Shown piece after piece: positions 1-8,996 of a stretch of 35,612 nucleotides of DNA. Below the pieces are notes generated by a model that saw nothing but the letters and a program-made list of their open reading frames with translations, searched no databases and was not told the origin of the DNA. Location: assembly GCA_021014945.1 (NCBI GenBank), contig MU266596.1, positions 1-35,612 on the forward strand, written 5' to 3'. Numbering within the stretch: position 1 is the first letter of the stretch; every line of letters starts with the position of its first letter. This DNA is from Leucogyrophana mollusca (taxonomy: Eukaryota; Basidiomycota; Agaricomycetes; Boletales). The translations under genes and the position numbers were made by a program.

Positions 1-739
1 AAAACGGACCTATGGGCCCAAAAAAGTGGGCGGACGGATGTGCCGAAATATGGACATTTTGGATACAACCTCTAAAGGGATATGCAGGGGTCCTGCAGCG
101 GCTGGTGGGGTGCTTTCAACTCCTCACATCCAACATCTGACGGTGGACTGTCGCCGAGCCCGTCTTGGCGGTCTTTCGGGGCATTTATCGAGCATATGCC
201 AATACTTAGATGCACAGCGAGCCACCGTCGGGCAGCAGCCTTTGCGTGCTTGCTTTATTTTGATTCGGCGGCCATACGCTCCCTCGACGCACTCCCAGAG
301 TATCTCGAGCATCTGAAGGAATATGAAAAGCTGGGGATCGCCGATGGCCTCCCGGAGTTCCAGAGCAAGGATCAGTTGGATAGTGGGGGCCGTCCCCAGC
401 ACCTGTCTCTCAACATGTTACACAATTTCCGGTCTCCCACTCTATTCGTCTTGGCATGTGGTCGACATCACTGCACGTATGTTGTCGTCTCTAGTTTCCA
501 CTGTCGTTCTTCGCGAGTCATAGGACTTCTACTAGTTTTGATTCTGCTCTGGGAGGTTCGAGTATAAGCGACGACTGTTCTCTTCCTTGGATATTCTCGG
601 AGATTCAGCAGTGACTCGGAGGTTCCGTACAGGATCCCATGGTCATAGGAAAGAGTGAGTAGGGAGTCTCCGGAACGGGACGATCTGAAGTGCAGGCGAC
701 ACGGTCAGCAATTGACGGGAGGACCAACAACTTAAAAGC
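1..739. other. No supportable gene; left edge of window
   Basis: Open frames exist on both strands but none shows a recognisable domain, start context or intron pattern. The segment near 640-705 resembles 5180-5250: both contain the block GATCTGAAGTGCAGG followed by a GACAC-type run. It is therefore probably duplicated non-coding sequence of the locus. Confidence 0.4.
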
Positions 740-1985
740 ATGAACCCCGATCAGCCCAATAAGGCAAACAGCCACTCAACAGCAACAGGTTGTATAAGAG
801 CCACAACCACAACACCACCGGCTGCGAGTCGCGACGCCCTTTGCTCTCTATATAACAGCCAATCATTCCATTCCTTGTAAAATATAATCTTGAATCAGAG
901 CTGTAGCAATGTCTTCACCGAACTCCAAATTAGCCGCGCCATTGTCGCCGTCGTTGTCCATCCGGGTACGGCGCTGAAGGAGGTAGCGCTGCGCAACCTT
1001 TACCAATCAAGAAATCGCACTCGAGAAATACGTCTGCGTCATCATCGTGGTTCGCATCCTCCTCCTACCTTGCAAACGACCTCGCGGACAAACAGCGCGC
1101 CATGTCCGACCCCAACCCCCCCAGCGACAAGGGCATGTCGCCGCTCTCAGTCGGCGTCGGAACCGAGGAGCGCGAGTGCGCGCAGAGGCGCGGGAGTGGG
1201 CTTCTCAGGAGGGCGTGAAAGACGTCCACGCGAAAGATGAAGACGCGGAAGAAAAAGATAGAGAAGCGAAGGCACAGGAGAAAGGCAAGGGCAAAGAACG
1301 CGCCAGCGACAGCTGGCTCTCGCCCCGGCGCGCGTCGTGGACGAACGTGGCCAGAATCGGGAGTAATAACGGAGGTGCAGGTGCAGGTGGTGATGCAATT
1401 GCAGGTGCGGGTGCGGGTGCGGGTGCGGTTGGCCTAGTCGAGGAGAAGCAGAGTGAAGAGCTCGAGCGGGCTAGATTGGTGAGTGCGGTTCCTCACTCAC
1501 CTCCTACATTATGTCAACCTCACTCCCCCCCGTATCCCTGCAATCCTCACCTCATATCCCGGTATGCTCACCTCTCCGTGTCTTCGTATGCTCACCACCA
1601 ACCCTCGCTAACTCCATTCCTCCCTCACAGCACGTCGCCCTCGCGGTGAACTCCATCCTCTCACCCGCGGTGCTCTCGGCGATACACGTCGGGAAGGGGG
1701 TGGGGCATACAGGTGCGTTCATTGGACCCCCCTTGCACGCGGGTTGGATTTTTGCTGACTTTGTTTTTTTCCCCTCCTCAGCGATTTGTGTCCTGGTGCT
1801 TTGCTTATCTTGGTCTCCTTTTGCTTACCTGGTTTCCCCCTTTTCCACTCACCTCGGTCCCCTCATCCCTCCCGCCCACTTCGATCTTCCCATATCTGTC
1901 TCTACCCTCCCTCCACCCGCCCAACAGCCTCCCACGCCGTCCTCCCCGTCGCGAAAAAAGCCCTCGTCCTCAGGACGGAGGTGAC
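740..1985 (+). pseudogene. Truncated, inverted copy of the 5' part of the four-helix/kinase gene
   Basis: Read on the plus strand, this matches the complement of the right-hand kinase gene (26246-32827). The match starts in its promoter (CAACAGCAACAGG, then TATATAACAGCCAATCA), covers the start codon (ATG at 909, MSSPNSK) and continues through exon 1, intron 1, exon 2, intron 2 and part of exon 3. A stop follows about 22 codons after the ATG. Several hundred bases of exon 1 are deleted, and frameshifts separate the later blocks (KKSHSRNTSASSS, DKQRAMSDPN, SWLS.RRASWTN, HVALAVNSILSP, VAKKALVL). Homology ends near 1985, inside the four-helix-bundle exon, so the kinase domain is absent. This is a dead fragment, not a short isoform. 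It shows that a kinase-linked segment was duplicated in inverted orientation about 31 kb away. Confidence 0.85.
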
Positions 1986-2043
1986 CGAGATAGCTGCCGA
2001 ACAGGGAACCGAGGGCGAGACGAAAGACTTGGAATTCCATGCA

Positions 2044-2400
2044 TCCTTTCACGCGCCATGTATGTCATTTCCCCACTATCCCTCCCTCGGTGGGGGGTCC
2101 CTGCCAGTTTTGGCTGGGTTCTGATGAGGGGAGGGAGCGGATAGAGCTAGAAGACATCCTTCCGCCTAGCCGTCTGCATGGAACCACAATAGGACCCCCG
2201 CGTATTACTTATGACCATATATCCAAGCTTCCTTTCACGACCCACACACGCCATATTTCCACTATCCCTCCCTCGGTGAAGGGTTTCTGCCAGTTTCGGC
2301 TGGGTTCTGATGAGGGTAGGGGAGCGGATAGAGCTAGAAGACATGCCTCTGCCTAACCAGCTGCATGGAACCACGAGAGGACCCCCGCGTATTACTCATG
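2044..2400 (+). repeat. Two tandem direct repeats of about 180 bp
   Basis: The blocks at about 2044-2224 and 2231-2400 are imperfect direct copies. Each starts CCTTTCACG and shares CTATCCCTCCCTCGGTG, GGCTGGGTTCTGATGAGG, GCGGATAGAGCTAGAAGACAT, CTGCATGGAACCAC and GGACCCCCGCGTATTACT in the same order. No coding function is visible. They lie between the kinase relic and the promoter of the first precursor gene. Confidence 0.85.
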
Positions 2401-2563
2401 AGCAAAATGCGTATGAAATTTGCTCAGACTCCCCGTTTTTGACCCTAGACCCATACGCCAAGGGGATATGAGCTGCAAAGAACCACACCAGTCTGCAATC
2501 GAGGCTAGCGATTTTCGATATATGCTCACAAGCAATACACGGAGTCCTTCGAAACAGAAAGCG

Positions 2564-2570
2564 TATAAAA
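2564..2570 (+). promoter_or_regulatory. TATA box of precursor gene A
   Basis: TATAAAA lies 63 bases before the ATG at 2633. The surrounding promoter (GTATAAAAGGAGCCCAAAC, then CCAGCCAAATCAT and ATCGATATCGCCCTA-type blocks) is nearly identical upstream of the precursors at 14583 and 18903. The three genes therefore share one core promoter. Confidence 0.75.
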
Positions 2571-2632
2571 GGAGCCCAAACTACCAGCCAAATCATTATT
2601 CCTTCACATCGATATCGCCCTACCTTATAACA

Positions 2633-4509
2633 ATGCAGCTCGCTTTCACTTCAATCGTGGCTCTTGCCGTTACTGTTGCATGCGTCCAAGCTTTGCCCGC
2701 ACAGGAAAAACGTGAGCTGAACATGGTTGTTGATCTCTGGCACCACTGACGATGACGAGCTTCAGGCGAGCCCGTCGATTTGGTCAGTCACTTTGTATTG
2801 CACTTTACCTTTGTGTGGCTTTGGACTGATTCTCCGCGGTGTCTCATACAGTTGGACTCCACCCCCGAGAAGCGTAAGTCGAGCACCCCTACCAGCCCCT
2901 GCCATCTGCTAACAATGGTGACCTCAGGTGCACCGATATTCGTCAGTCGGTTTTTCAAATGCCCGAGTATTGTCTTGTGCTGAACAGGTTTCCGGCGCTT
3001 CCCGAATACAGGGCGTTGTGCGTAACATCCTAACTTCCTCGCGTTTTTCTTTTTCAGCGAACCGATTTTCGGCGTTTCGTAATGTAGCCTTTTGTGAGTC
3101 ACTCGAGCATACTTTAAATCGTTTTGTGTGGCATGACTCATTTGCCGCCTCACGTTGTAGTACACCATCGCCGAGGACGAATCTGAGAACGCGGAAGCCA
3201 CCACCGTCGAGAAGCGTAAGTTGAGCGTTTTCATCAGTCCCTGTTACCCCGCTAACAATGGTGACCTCAGGTGCGCCGATCTTCGTTAGTCGGTTTTTCA
3301 AATACCCGAGTATTATCTTGTGCTAAAGACAGGTTTCCGACGCTTCCCACAATACAGGGCGTTGTGCGTAACATCCTAACTTCCTCGCGTTTTTCTTTTT
3401 CAGCGAACTGATTTTCGGTGTTTCGTAATATAGCCTTTTGTGAGTCACTCGAGCATACCCTAAGTAGTTTGTGTGGCAGACTCATTTTCCGCCTCGCGTT
3501 GTAGTACACCATCGCCGAGGACGAATCTGAGAACGTGGAAGCCACCAGCGTCGAGAAGCGTAAGTTGAGCGTCTTCACCAGTCTCTACTACCCCACTAAC
3601 AATGGTGACCTCAGGTGCGCCGATATTCGTCAGTCGGTTTTTCAAATACCCGACTATTGTCTTGTGCTAAACAGGTTTCCGGCGCTTCCCACAATACAGG
3701 GCGTTGTGCGTAACATCCTAGCTCCCTCGCGTTATTCTACTGATTTTCGGTGTTTCATAATATAGCCTTTTGTGAGTCACTTGAGAATACCCTAAATCGT
3801 TTGTGTGGCATGACTCATTTGCCGCCTCGCGTTGTAGTACACCATCGCCGAGGACGAATCTGAGAACGCGGAAGCCACCAGCGTCGAGAAGCGTAAGTTG
3901 AGCACCTTTATCAGTTTCTGCTACCCCGCTAACAATGGTGACCTCAGGTGCGCCGATCTTCGTCAGTCGGTTTTTCAAATACCCGAGTATTATCTTGTGC
4001 TAAAAACAGGCTTCCGACGCTTCCCACAATACAGGGCGTTGTGCGTAATATCCTAGCTCTCTTGCGTTTTTCTTTTTCAGCGAACTGATTTTCGGTGTTT
4101 CGAAATATAGCCTTTTGTGAGTCACTCGAGCATACCCTAAATCGTTTGTGTGGCAGACTCATTTGCCGCCTCGCATTGTAGTACACCATTGCTGAGGACG
4201 AGTCTGAGAACGCGGAAGGCACCACCGTCGAGAAGCGTAAGTTGAGCGTTTTCATCACTCTCTGCTACCCCGTTAACAATGGTGACCCTCAGGTGCCCCG
4301 ACCTTAGTCAGTCGATTTTTCAAGTACCTGGGTATTGTCTTGTGCTAAAAACAGGTTTCCGACGCTTCCCACAATACAGGGCCTGGTGCGTAGCATCATA
4401 GCTACCTCGCGTTATTCTTCTGCAGAGAACTGATTCTCGGTGTTTCATAATGTAGTACCACGTGACTGGGGGCGAGTCTGAGAATACGGAAGCCACCCCC
4501 AAGGTGTGA
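2633..4509 (+). CDS. Precursor A: secreted Kex2-repeat RiPP precursor with YTI cores
   Basis: Modelled as 22 exons that splice to 171 residues. Exon 1 (2633-2711) encodes a signal peptide ending ALPAQEK; the Arg of the KR site is split by the first intron. Exons 2766-2782 and 2852-2873 give a tyrosine-less first segment (EPVDL, LDSTPEKR). Four near-identical 81-nt units follow, each made of four exons (14, 6, 6 and 55 nt) reading APIF, GV, PF and YTIAEDESEN...VEKR. A fifth, shortened unit reads APTL, GL and YHVTGGESEN, ending in a stop at 4507. Every KR codon pair is interrupted by a phase-1 intron; introns inside units are phase 0 and 60-73 nt. The frame closes over all exons, which supports the model. 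By analogy with dikaritins, Kex2 would release tyrosine-containing cores for UstYa-type oxidation, but a linear secreted peptide is also possible. Use of the 6-nt exons is inferred. Confidence 0.8.
2928..4236 (+). repeat. Four tandem ~340-bp exon-intron units of precursor A
   Basis: Exons per unit: unit 1 at 2928-2941, 3012-3017, 3088-3093 and 3161-3215; unit 2 at 3271-3284, 3358-3363, 3434-3439 and 3505-3559; unit 3 at 3615-3628, 3700-3705, 3766-3771 and 3838-3892; unit 4 at 3948-3961, 4035-4040, 4111-4116 and 4182-4236. The Y exons start 344, 333 and 344 bases apart. Introns are as similar between units as exons, pointing to recent amplification or gene conversion. A degenerate fifth unit uses 4293-4306, 4380-4385 and 4456-4509. 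Confidence 0.85.
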
Positions 4510-4900
4510 TTGAGGTGAGCGTTATTATGATCAAGCAGCTGGTCCCGGGCCGTCCCTCACTTAGCTCCTTCCCCAGTCTGCGCTCGAGCCCAAGTCCGTG
4601 CTCGTGGCGAGCTTGACTATCTGGGTATTTAAGACATTTGTGCTCTGCATGGTTTGTTGTGGGAGCGGTCGAGAATGTAATCTTTGTGTTTGTACGAACG
4701 CTTATGTTCACGAATAGAGACGAATAGTAGGAGTGTCGGAGGCGGCACGACCTTGAGTACAAGTGACGCACTTGACATGTGGTATGAGTTCCCCTACCGC
4801 GCCGTCGCAAGAGACTCGGAAGTCCCTCCACTGTGTGAGGATACGAACAAGCCGACGCCACACGAGACTAGATAAGACAGCCGCAGTGTGAACTGTATTC
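4510..4900 (+). repeat. 3' flank shared by the precursor genes
   Basis: This downstream sequence recurs after the precursors at 15337 and 19994, and in reverse complement at 35390-35612. Shared blocks include CTCGAGCCCAAGT, CATTTGTGCTC, GTAATCTTTGTG, GAACGCTTATG and TTGACATGTGGTATGAGTT. It is probably the 3' UTR and terminator of the precursor family. No coding function is seen. Confidence 0.7.
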
Positions 4901-5019
4901 TTAATCAGACGTACTACGCCCTATTTTGTTGAACGGCTGTAATGATCGTGAAGCCTGGGTGACTTCCAGAGTTGACGCTGAGGGCAAAAATCCACCAGCT
5001 GGATATTGAAGTTTTGACG

Positions 5020-5190
5020 GGCGACATACCCGATGTCGGGTCTAACAGTGACATGATCTGTTATTGCAATCAGAACACACGACCGGAGGGCAATCGACTA
5101 TCGCACCGCAACCACACCCAAATTGCGGCGTGGTAATTTGAGCTCCATCCCGTTGCGAGGCTCTGCATAAGATCTCACGGCCGTGGAGGA
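5020..5190 (-). pseudogene. Decayed fragment of the But2-like gene, exon 3
   Basis: The plus strand here retains GACATGATCTGTT, AATCGACTATCGCACCGC, GGTAATTTGAGCTCCATCCC and AAGATCTC in the order found in exon 3 of the intact gene next door (5575-5968), but with many substitutions and gaps. The interval 4901-5493 otherwise holds duplicated 3'-flank sequence (GTGAAGCCTGGGTGACTTCC and similar), with no gene seen. Confidence 0.5.
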
Positions 5191-5493
5191 GTGAATAGGG
5201 AGATTCTCGAGGGCGGGGCGATCTGAAGTGCAGGTGACACGTTCAGCGCTCAACCAACGGGGAGACCTACAAAGGACGACATGTATATATTCTCATATTC
5301 AGGGCGCGACTCGCCGACTTGAATAACTTCGATGAACGTGAAACCTGGCGGGGGACTTCGGGAGTTGACGCTGAGGAAACATAAGGACGGGATGGTAGGA
5401 CAAGGGACTACGAGTACACGACGGGCAAGAAATATACCATGTGTGAGCTAGCAAAGATACCAAGGACACTCGAGATCAAAAGGCTCGTATCCG

Positions 5494-6475
5494 TTAACCA
5501 AGAACCGCCACATCGAACGCTGTTTGAACCAAAATTCATTATCTGGATATTCAAAGGCTCGAGAGGCGACTTACCCAACGCAGGGTCCGACATGATCTGT
5601 TCGAAACTCAGCTTGCAGTCACTGCACGTGACCTCAAAGGCGATCCGACTGTCGCCGCCACAATCAAACAGTGGCGTCGGTGGTCTGAGCTCCATCCCGT
5701 CACGTTCGTCTTCGGGGTTATAGATCTCGGGAGGAGGGGCGAAGTTCACAGTCCCCATGAGCGACTGGCGTGGCGGTCGGGTGTTCCAACTCAACGCCGC
5801 TGGTAGCGCCCAATACGATATGTTCCAAATCTCGATGGCGCTCACATCTCCCTCTGAAACATAACTCTTATTGCTGGACTGTAGCTTTGCTGGAGTGGGC
5901 ACGGGTGCGAAGACATAGCAGGTGCTGTTCGCGGGGTTCTTCATGCGGAAGCGGTAGAACATGGAGTCCTGAAAGAAGATATCAATACGAGATCAACATT
6001 AGATTGGTTGATCACGTACCGATGGACTGAGGGTCACTGTGTTCGAAGTGGTGTACATTCGATCTGGGTCGGCAGCATTGGCGCGCACGATGTAAGGAGG
6101 GAACCAGACCATAGGCGCTGTCTGGGGCGTTAATCCTGCTCGGTCGATGAAAATGTTGGTGCACTCACCAGATTTGAGCTTTCCAGCGTCAGCAAGATGG
6201 TCCAGGTTAGGGTACGGCGTCACTTTCCGCAGGGAAGCGACGAAGTGTGGATTAGACACGTCAACTAAGGACAGCTCGGAAGTGCTGTTGAAGTGCAACA
6301 ACACAGCGACCAATATCGAGATAAGGGATATCATGCTGGTCAACCAGATAATCAAATGGGGCGATTGTTTTTCTGGGGGCTGTCCCTCAAAGAAATGTTC
6401 TGGCGAGGTGCCCTCGTCATCAGGTTTCCCCAGAAGAGGCAGATAAGAATATCGACTTCTTCGCATTGAAGTCAT
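5494..6475 (-). CDS. Membrane-anchored protein with But2-like C-terminal region (copy A)
   Basis: Four exons (6475-6169, 6117-6020, 5968-5575, 5519-5494) splice in frame to 274 residues. The first ~45 residues are basic and proline-containing (RYSYLPLLGKPDDEG). A single membrane segment follows (HLIIWLTSMISLISILVAVL), suggesting a type II membrane or signal-anchored protein. The C-terminal half contains NSTCYVFAPVPTPA, LSWNTRPPRQSLMGTVNFAP and a cysteine cluster (LFDCGG, FEVTCSDCKLSF). It resembles the But2 C-terminal domain family of fungal secreted or membrane proteins; that assignment rests on recognition only. The start at 6475 is chosen because it aligns with copy B; an in-frame ATG at 6502 is possible. 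It converges on precursor A, the same pairing as copy B with precursor D, so a role with the peptide (maturation, export, binding) is plausible but unproven. Confidence 0.8.
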
Positions 6476-6995
6476 GGCAGGGTGTTGAGGAGCAACAACC
6501 AAGCCTCAGTCAAAGTACATTTCGGGATGAGCCTCGGAAGCGAGCAAAGTCTTCGCAGCCTTGTGCACTGATCCGGTAACAGCATCGAACCCCAGCGTTT
6601 GCCCCAACGGGTTCCTAAATGCGAGGAGAACGGCAAAACCGCTCAAGTCAAGTTCAAGTTGCGAAGTGGGTTATGCAGTAACTTAGTGTAGTGTCCGCCA
6701 AGTGGTCGCAGACCGGGGACGACCTACTCGGAGCCGCGGTGGTTGTCGCCCAAAAGGAAAATGAACACAGGACTTATGATTGACGCGTCACACACACAAG
6801 CGCTTGCCCATTGCACCCGATGCTGGGGGAAATCATAGCCTTTGCCACATATTGGACCTCTTACTCTCCCCACTAACTTCACGAGGTCCAAGTCCGAGCT
6901 GAAACACGCGTAAGTCTTGCATCTCGTCATTTGCTGCGCAGTCACACATTGGTATCGCATCTCCAGCTGCAGGACTATTGCTTGGTCGACTCAGA
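6476..6995. other. Divergent intergenic region
   Basis: 520 bases between the starts of the But2-like gene (minus) and the thioesterase-like gene (plus). It probably holds both promoters. No clear TATA box or RNA gene was recognised. Confidence 0.5.
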
Positions 6996-8515
6996 ATGTC
7001 TTCGTCTCGAGCTCAAGCCCGAGATCATCTGCGGGCGCTCACGAAGATACCCCCAATACCAGCACACATCGTCAATAAACTCAATTCTATCCCATCTCTA
7101 TCACGCACCCTTCAAACGGCTGGAAAATACTTATTATACCTCCTCGTCCTAGTCAATGTGCGCTCTTTTCCATTTGCATGGCATAGTGCGTCGCCCTTCC
7201 CCACAACCGATGTCCGTTCCGTCGTACTAAACCGAAGACGAGTCCAGTCCGCGTCTTTCTCCCGGTTATTACCCTCAGAATCAAGTACTACCTCTTCCGC
7301 TTGTCGCTCTTGTTTACTCCCAAAGCGGTGCGGACGAAGTTGATTACAGAGTGGGCGGAAGCTCTGTGCCCAGTTGGTACCAACCCATTCGAGATGACGA
7401 TCGTGCATAAGAGCTGGGCAGGCGAGTCCTCGTATTAAATAATATCGAACGCTACAATGACACTGATCAATACCATGTAGGGATTGATGATTCGGACTAT
7501 AACGGCCACCTAAGTAACTCGAGCTATGCAAAGGTGCGCCCATTCGCGTCATCTGTACCAGTGTCCTAAATCAACACTGCGTGATGTAGACTCTCGATGC
7601 CGCGCGTTGCAAAATTGTGTTGAAATCATTCCCGGCGTTCACGAGGAGCAAGGGATGGTTGGCTCTGGGATGTGAGTAAGGTCTGATACCTTCTCCACCC
7701 TTCAAAGCCGCTTACCTCCCACTCAACATAGCCACTCACTACCATTTTATCCGCGAGATACCCATGTTTGCTAACTACGAGGTCAGGTTGACCATTGGCG
7801 CCTGGGATCACAAATGGGTTGGCATTTTTCATATACCCTATACATGGTTGAGTTAACAGGGCTGTGAGTGTAGATGTACATTATCAGCCGCTTCGTCACA
7901 ACTTCAAGGAAGACCCAACGCAACTATTCCAAGTCCACGAAACCGTCGACATCGTCAACACCCTCCGAACCAGGCGCCCCCAGACTATCGTTGCGCACCC
8001 CCGCGGACGACTTAGCTACGCCGGCTAACGGGGCCCTCACGCCTTCCGAGCCCGCTGGGACGCAGGCAGAACAGACCGCGCGAGCGATGCGAGCGCTCGC
8101 ACGCACCGAGGAGCCTGATGGCGCTACACTGCACTGTATCGCTATCTCCCACATGTGCTTCAAGCACGGCCGGATCACTGTCCCTCCTGCAGTTGCGCTT
8201 GCCTGCGAAGGATTCTCGAAACCGCCGAGTCTCGAGGGTGTGGACGAGTCCTCGTCTCCGAGTCCTAAACTCGCGCCGGCGTACTCCCCATCGAACCCTC
8301 CGCCATCCTGGATACGTGCTCAGGACATCCGTGTTGCGCTGAATGGGAGCATGAAGTCGTACGTCGAGTTCGTGAGAGGCGGGTGGAGAGATGGAGAAGG
8401 AGAGCGTTGGTGGGAGGAAGCGCTGGGGGGCGTCATCGAGGAGCGCCGGAAGGCGAATCTGGCGGTTTTAGAGTCGGTGAGGATTGGGATGGAGGGCAGT
8501 AGGGACATTCGTTGA
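6996..8515 (+). CDS. THEM6-like hotdog-fold thioesterase family protein
   Basis: Six exons (6996-7185, 7248-7421, 7481-7533, 7590-7671, 7732-7817, 7874-8515) give 408 residues in one frame. An N-terminal membrane segment (KYLLYLLVLVNVRSFPF) is followed by WHIRVF and the hotdog-family block NPFEMTIVHKSWAGIDDSDY with NGHLSNSSYAK. Later come LALGSTHYHFIREIPMF and EVRLTIGAWDHKWMY, as in the 4HBT_2/THEM6-like fungal proteins. The C-terminal third has a low-complexity Thr/Ser/Pro insert and ends with the family-like GGWRDGEGERWWEEALGG. The second intron needs a GC donor (CAG|GCGAGT); GT alternatives nearby give stops. Likely an acyl-thioester hydrolase of the endomembrane system and ordinary cell metabolism. 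Its position between two precursor genes may be accidental. Confidence 0.85.
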
Positions 8516-8996
8516 TATCCCGCTAATCGTGGAGTAACTACAGCTTTAGAAGTCGGTATTTATTCTCGCGGTCCCTAAGGACGCACTCAACTTAGAATTG
8601 TTCTAAGTTCCTTACCGCCATACTCGTCTTCGGGGTCACAGACGTCAGGGGAGGCATGAAGCTGATGGTGTCCAAGAGTGGTTGAGATCTTGTCCAAACC
8701 GGGACAGTGCCGACGACTGAGTCGAGAAAAAGACATAAAATTTCATTGAAATAAACCTCTACACAACCGCACGCAATTACTGAGTAGAACTTCAGTAGTT
8801 CAGTATGGAGTCCATTCAAAGCTATTGAAGCCAGCCATGCGCATAACTATCAACATTTCAATCTCAGGAAAACAACGGATCTTGCGAGCATCTACATTTC
8901 CGACCCCTGTCTGCGTGCGTTTCCTCAACGTGCTGGACCTGGACATGTAAGCGATTTGAGGACAACTACAGCCGCACAACCGTCATTTTACCTACC
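8516..8996. other. Convergent intergenic region with a possible But2-like relic
   Basis: This lies between the 3' ends of the thioesterase-like gene (plus) and precursor B (minus). The stretch about 8617-8690 weakly resembles the complement of But2-like exon 3 (CGTCTTCGGGGT, then GGAGG, GAAG and TCC blocks in matching order). No open gene is supported. The rest is probably 3' UTR of both neighbours. Confidence 0.35.

Noticed and set aside
82..567. 161-residue open frame at the left edge
   Set aside because: No recognised motif, overlapping open frames on the other strand, and no intron or promoter support.
890..2144. Plus-strand open frames as a new low-complexity protein gene
   Set aside because: They are out-of-frame remains of the duplicated kinase 5' region, with deletions and frameshifts.
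3018..3087. Additional exon starting CGAACNGATTTTC after the TTTTTCAG in each unit of precursor A
   Set aside because: It would read into a stop (TAA or TAG) before the next donor, and unit 3 (about 3740) lacks the CAG entirely while keeping the ATATAG acceptor.
2928..4236. Non-coding minisatellite
   Set aside because: The repeats carry splice signals at fixed places and an intact reading frame that continues from a signal peptide to a stop.
6169..6475. Reading straight through the first intron of But2-like copy A
   Set aside because: The frame stays open in copy A, but copy B requires the intron to keep frame, and splicing both gives matching residues (APMVWFPPY and APKAWFPPY).
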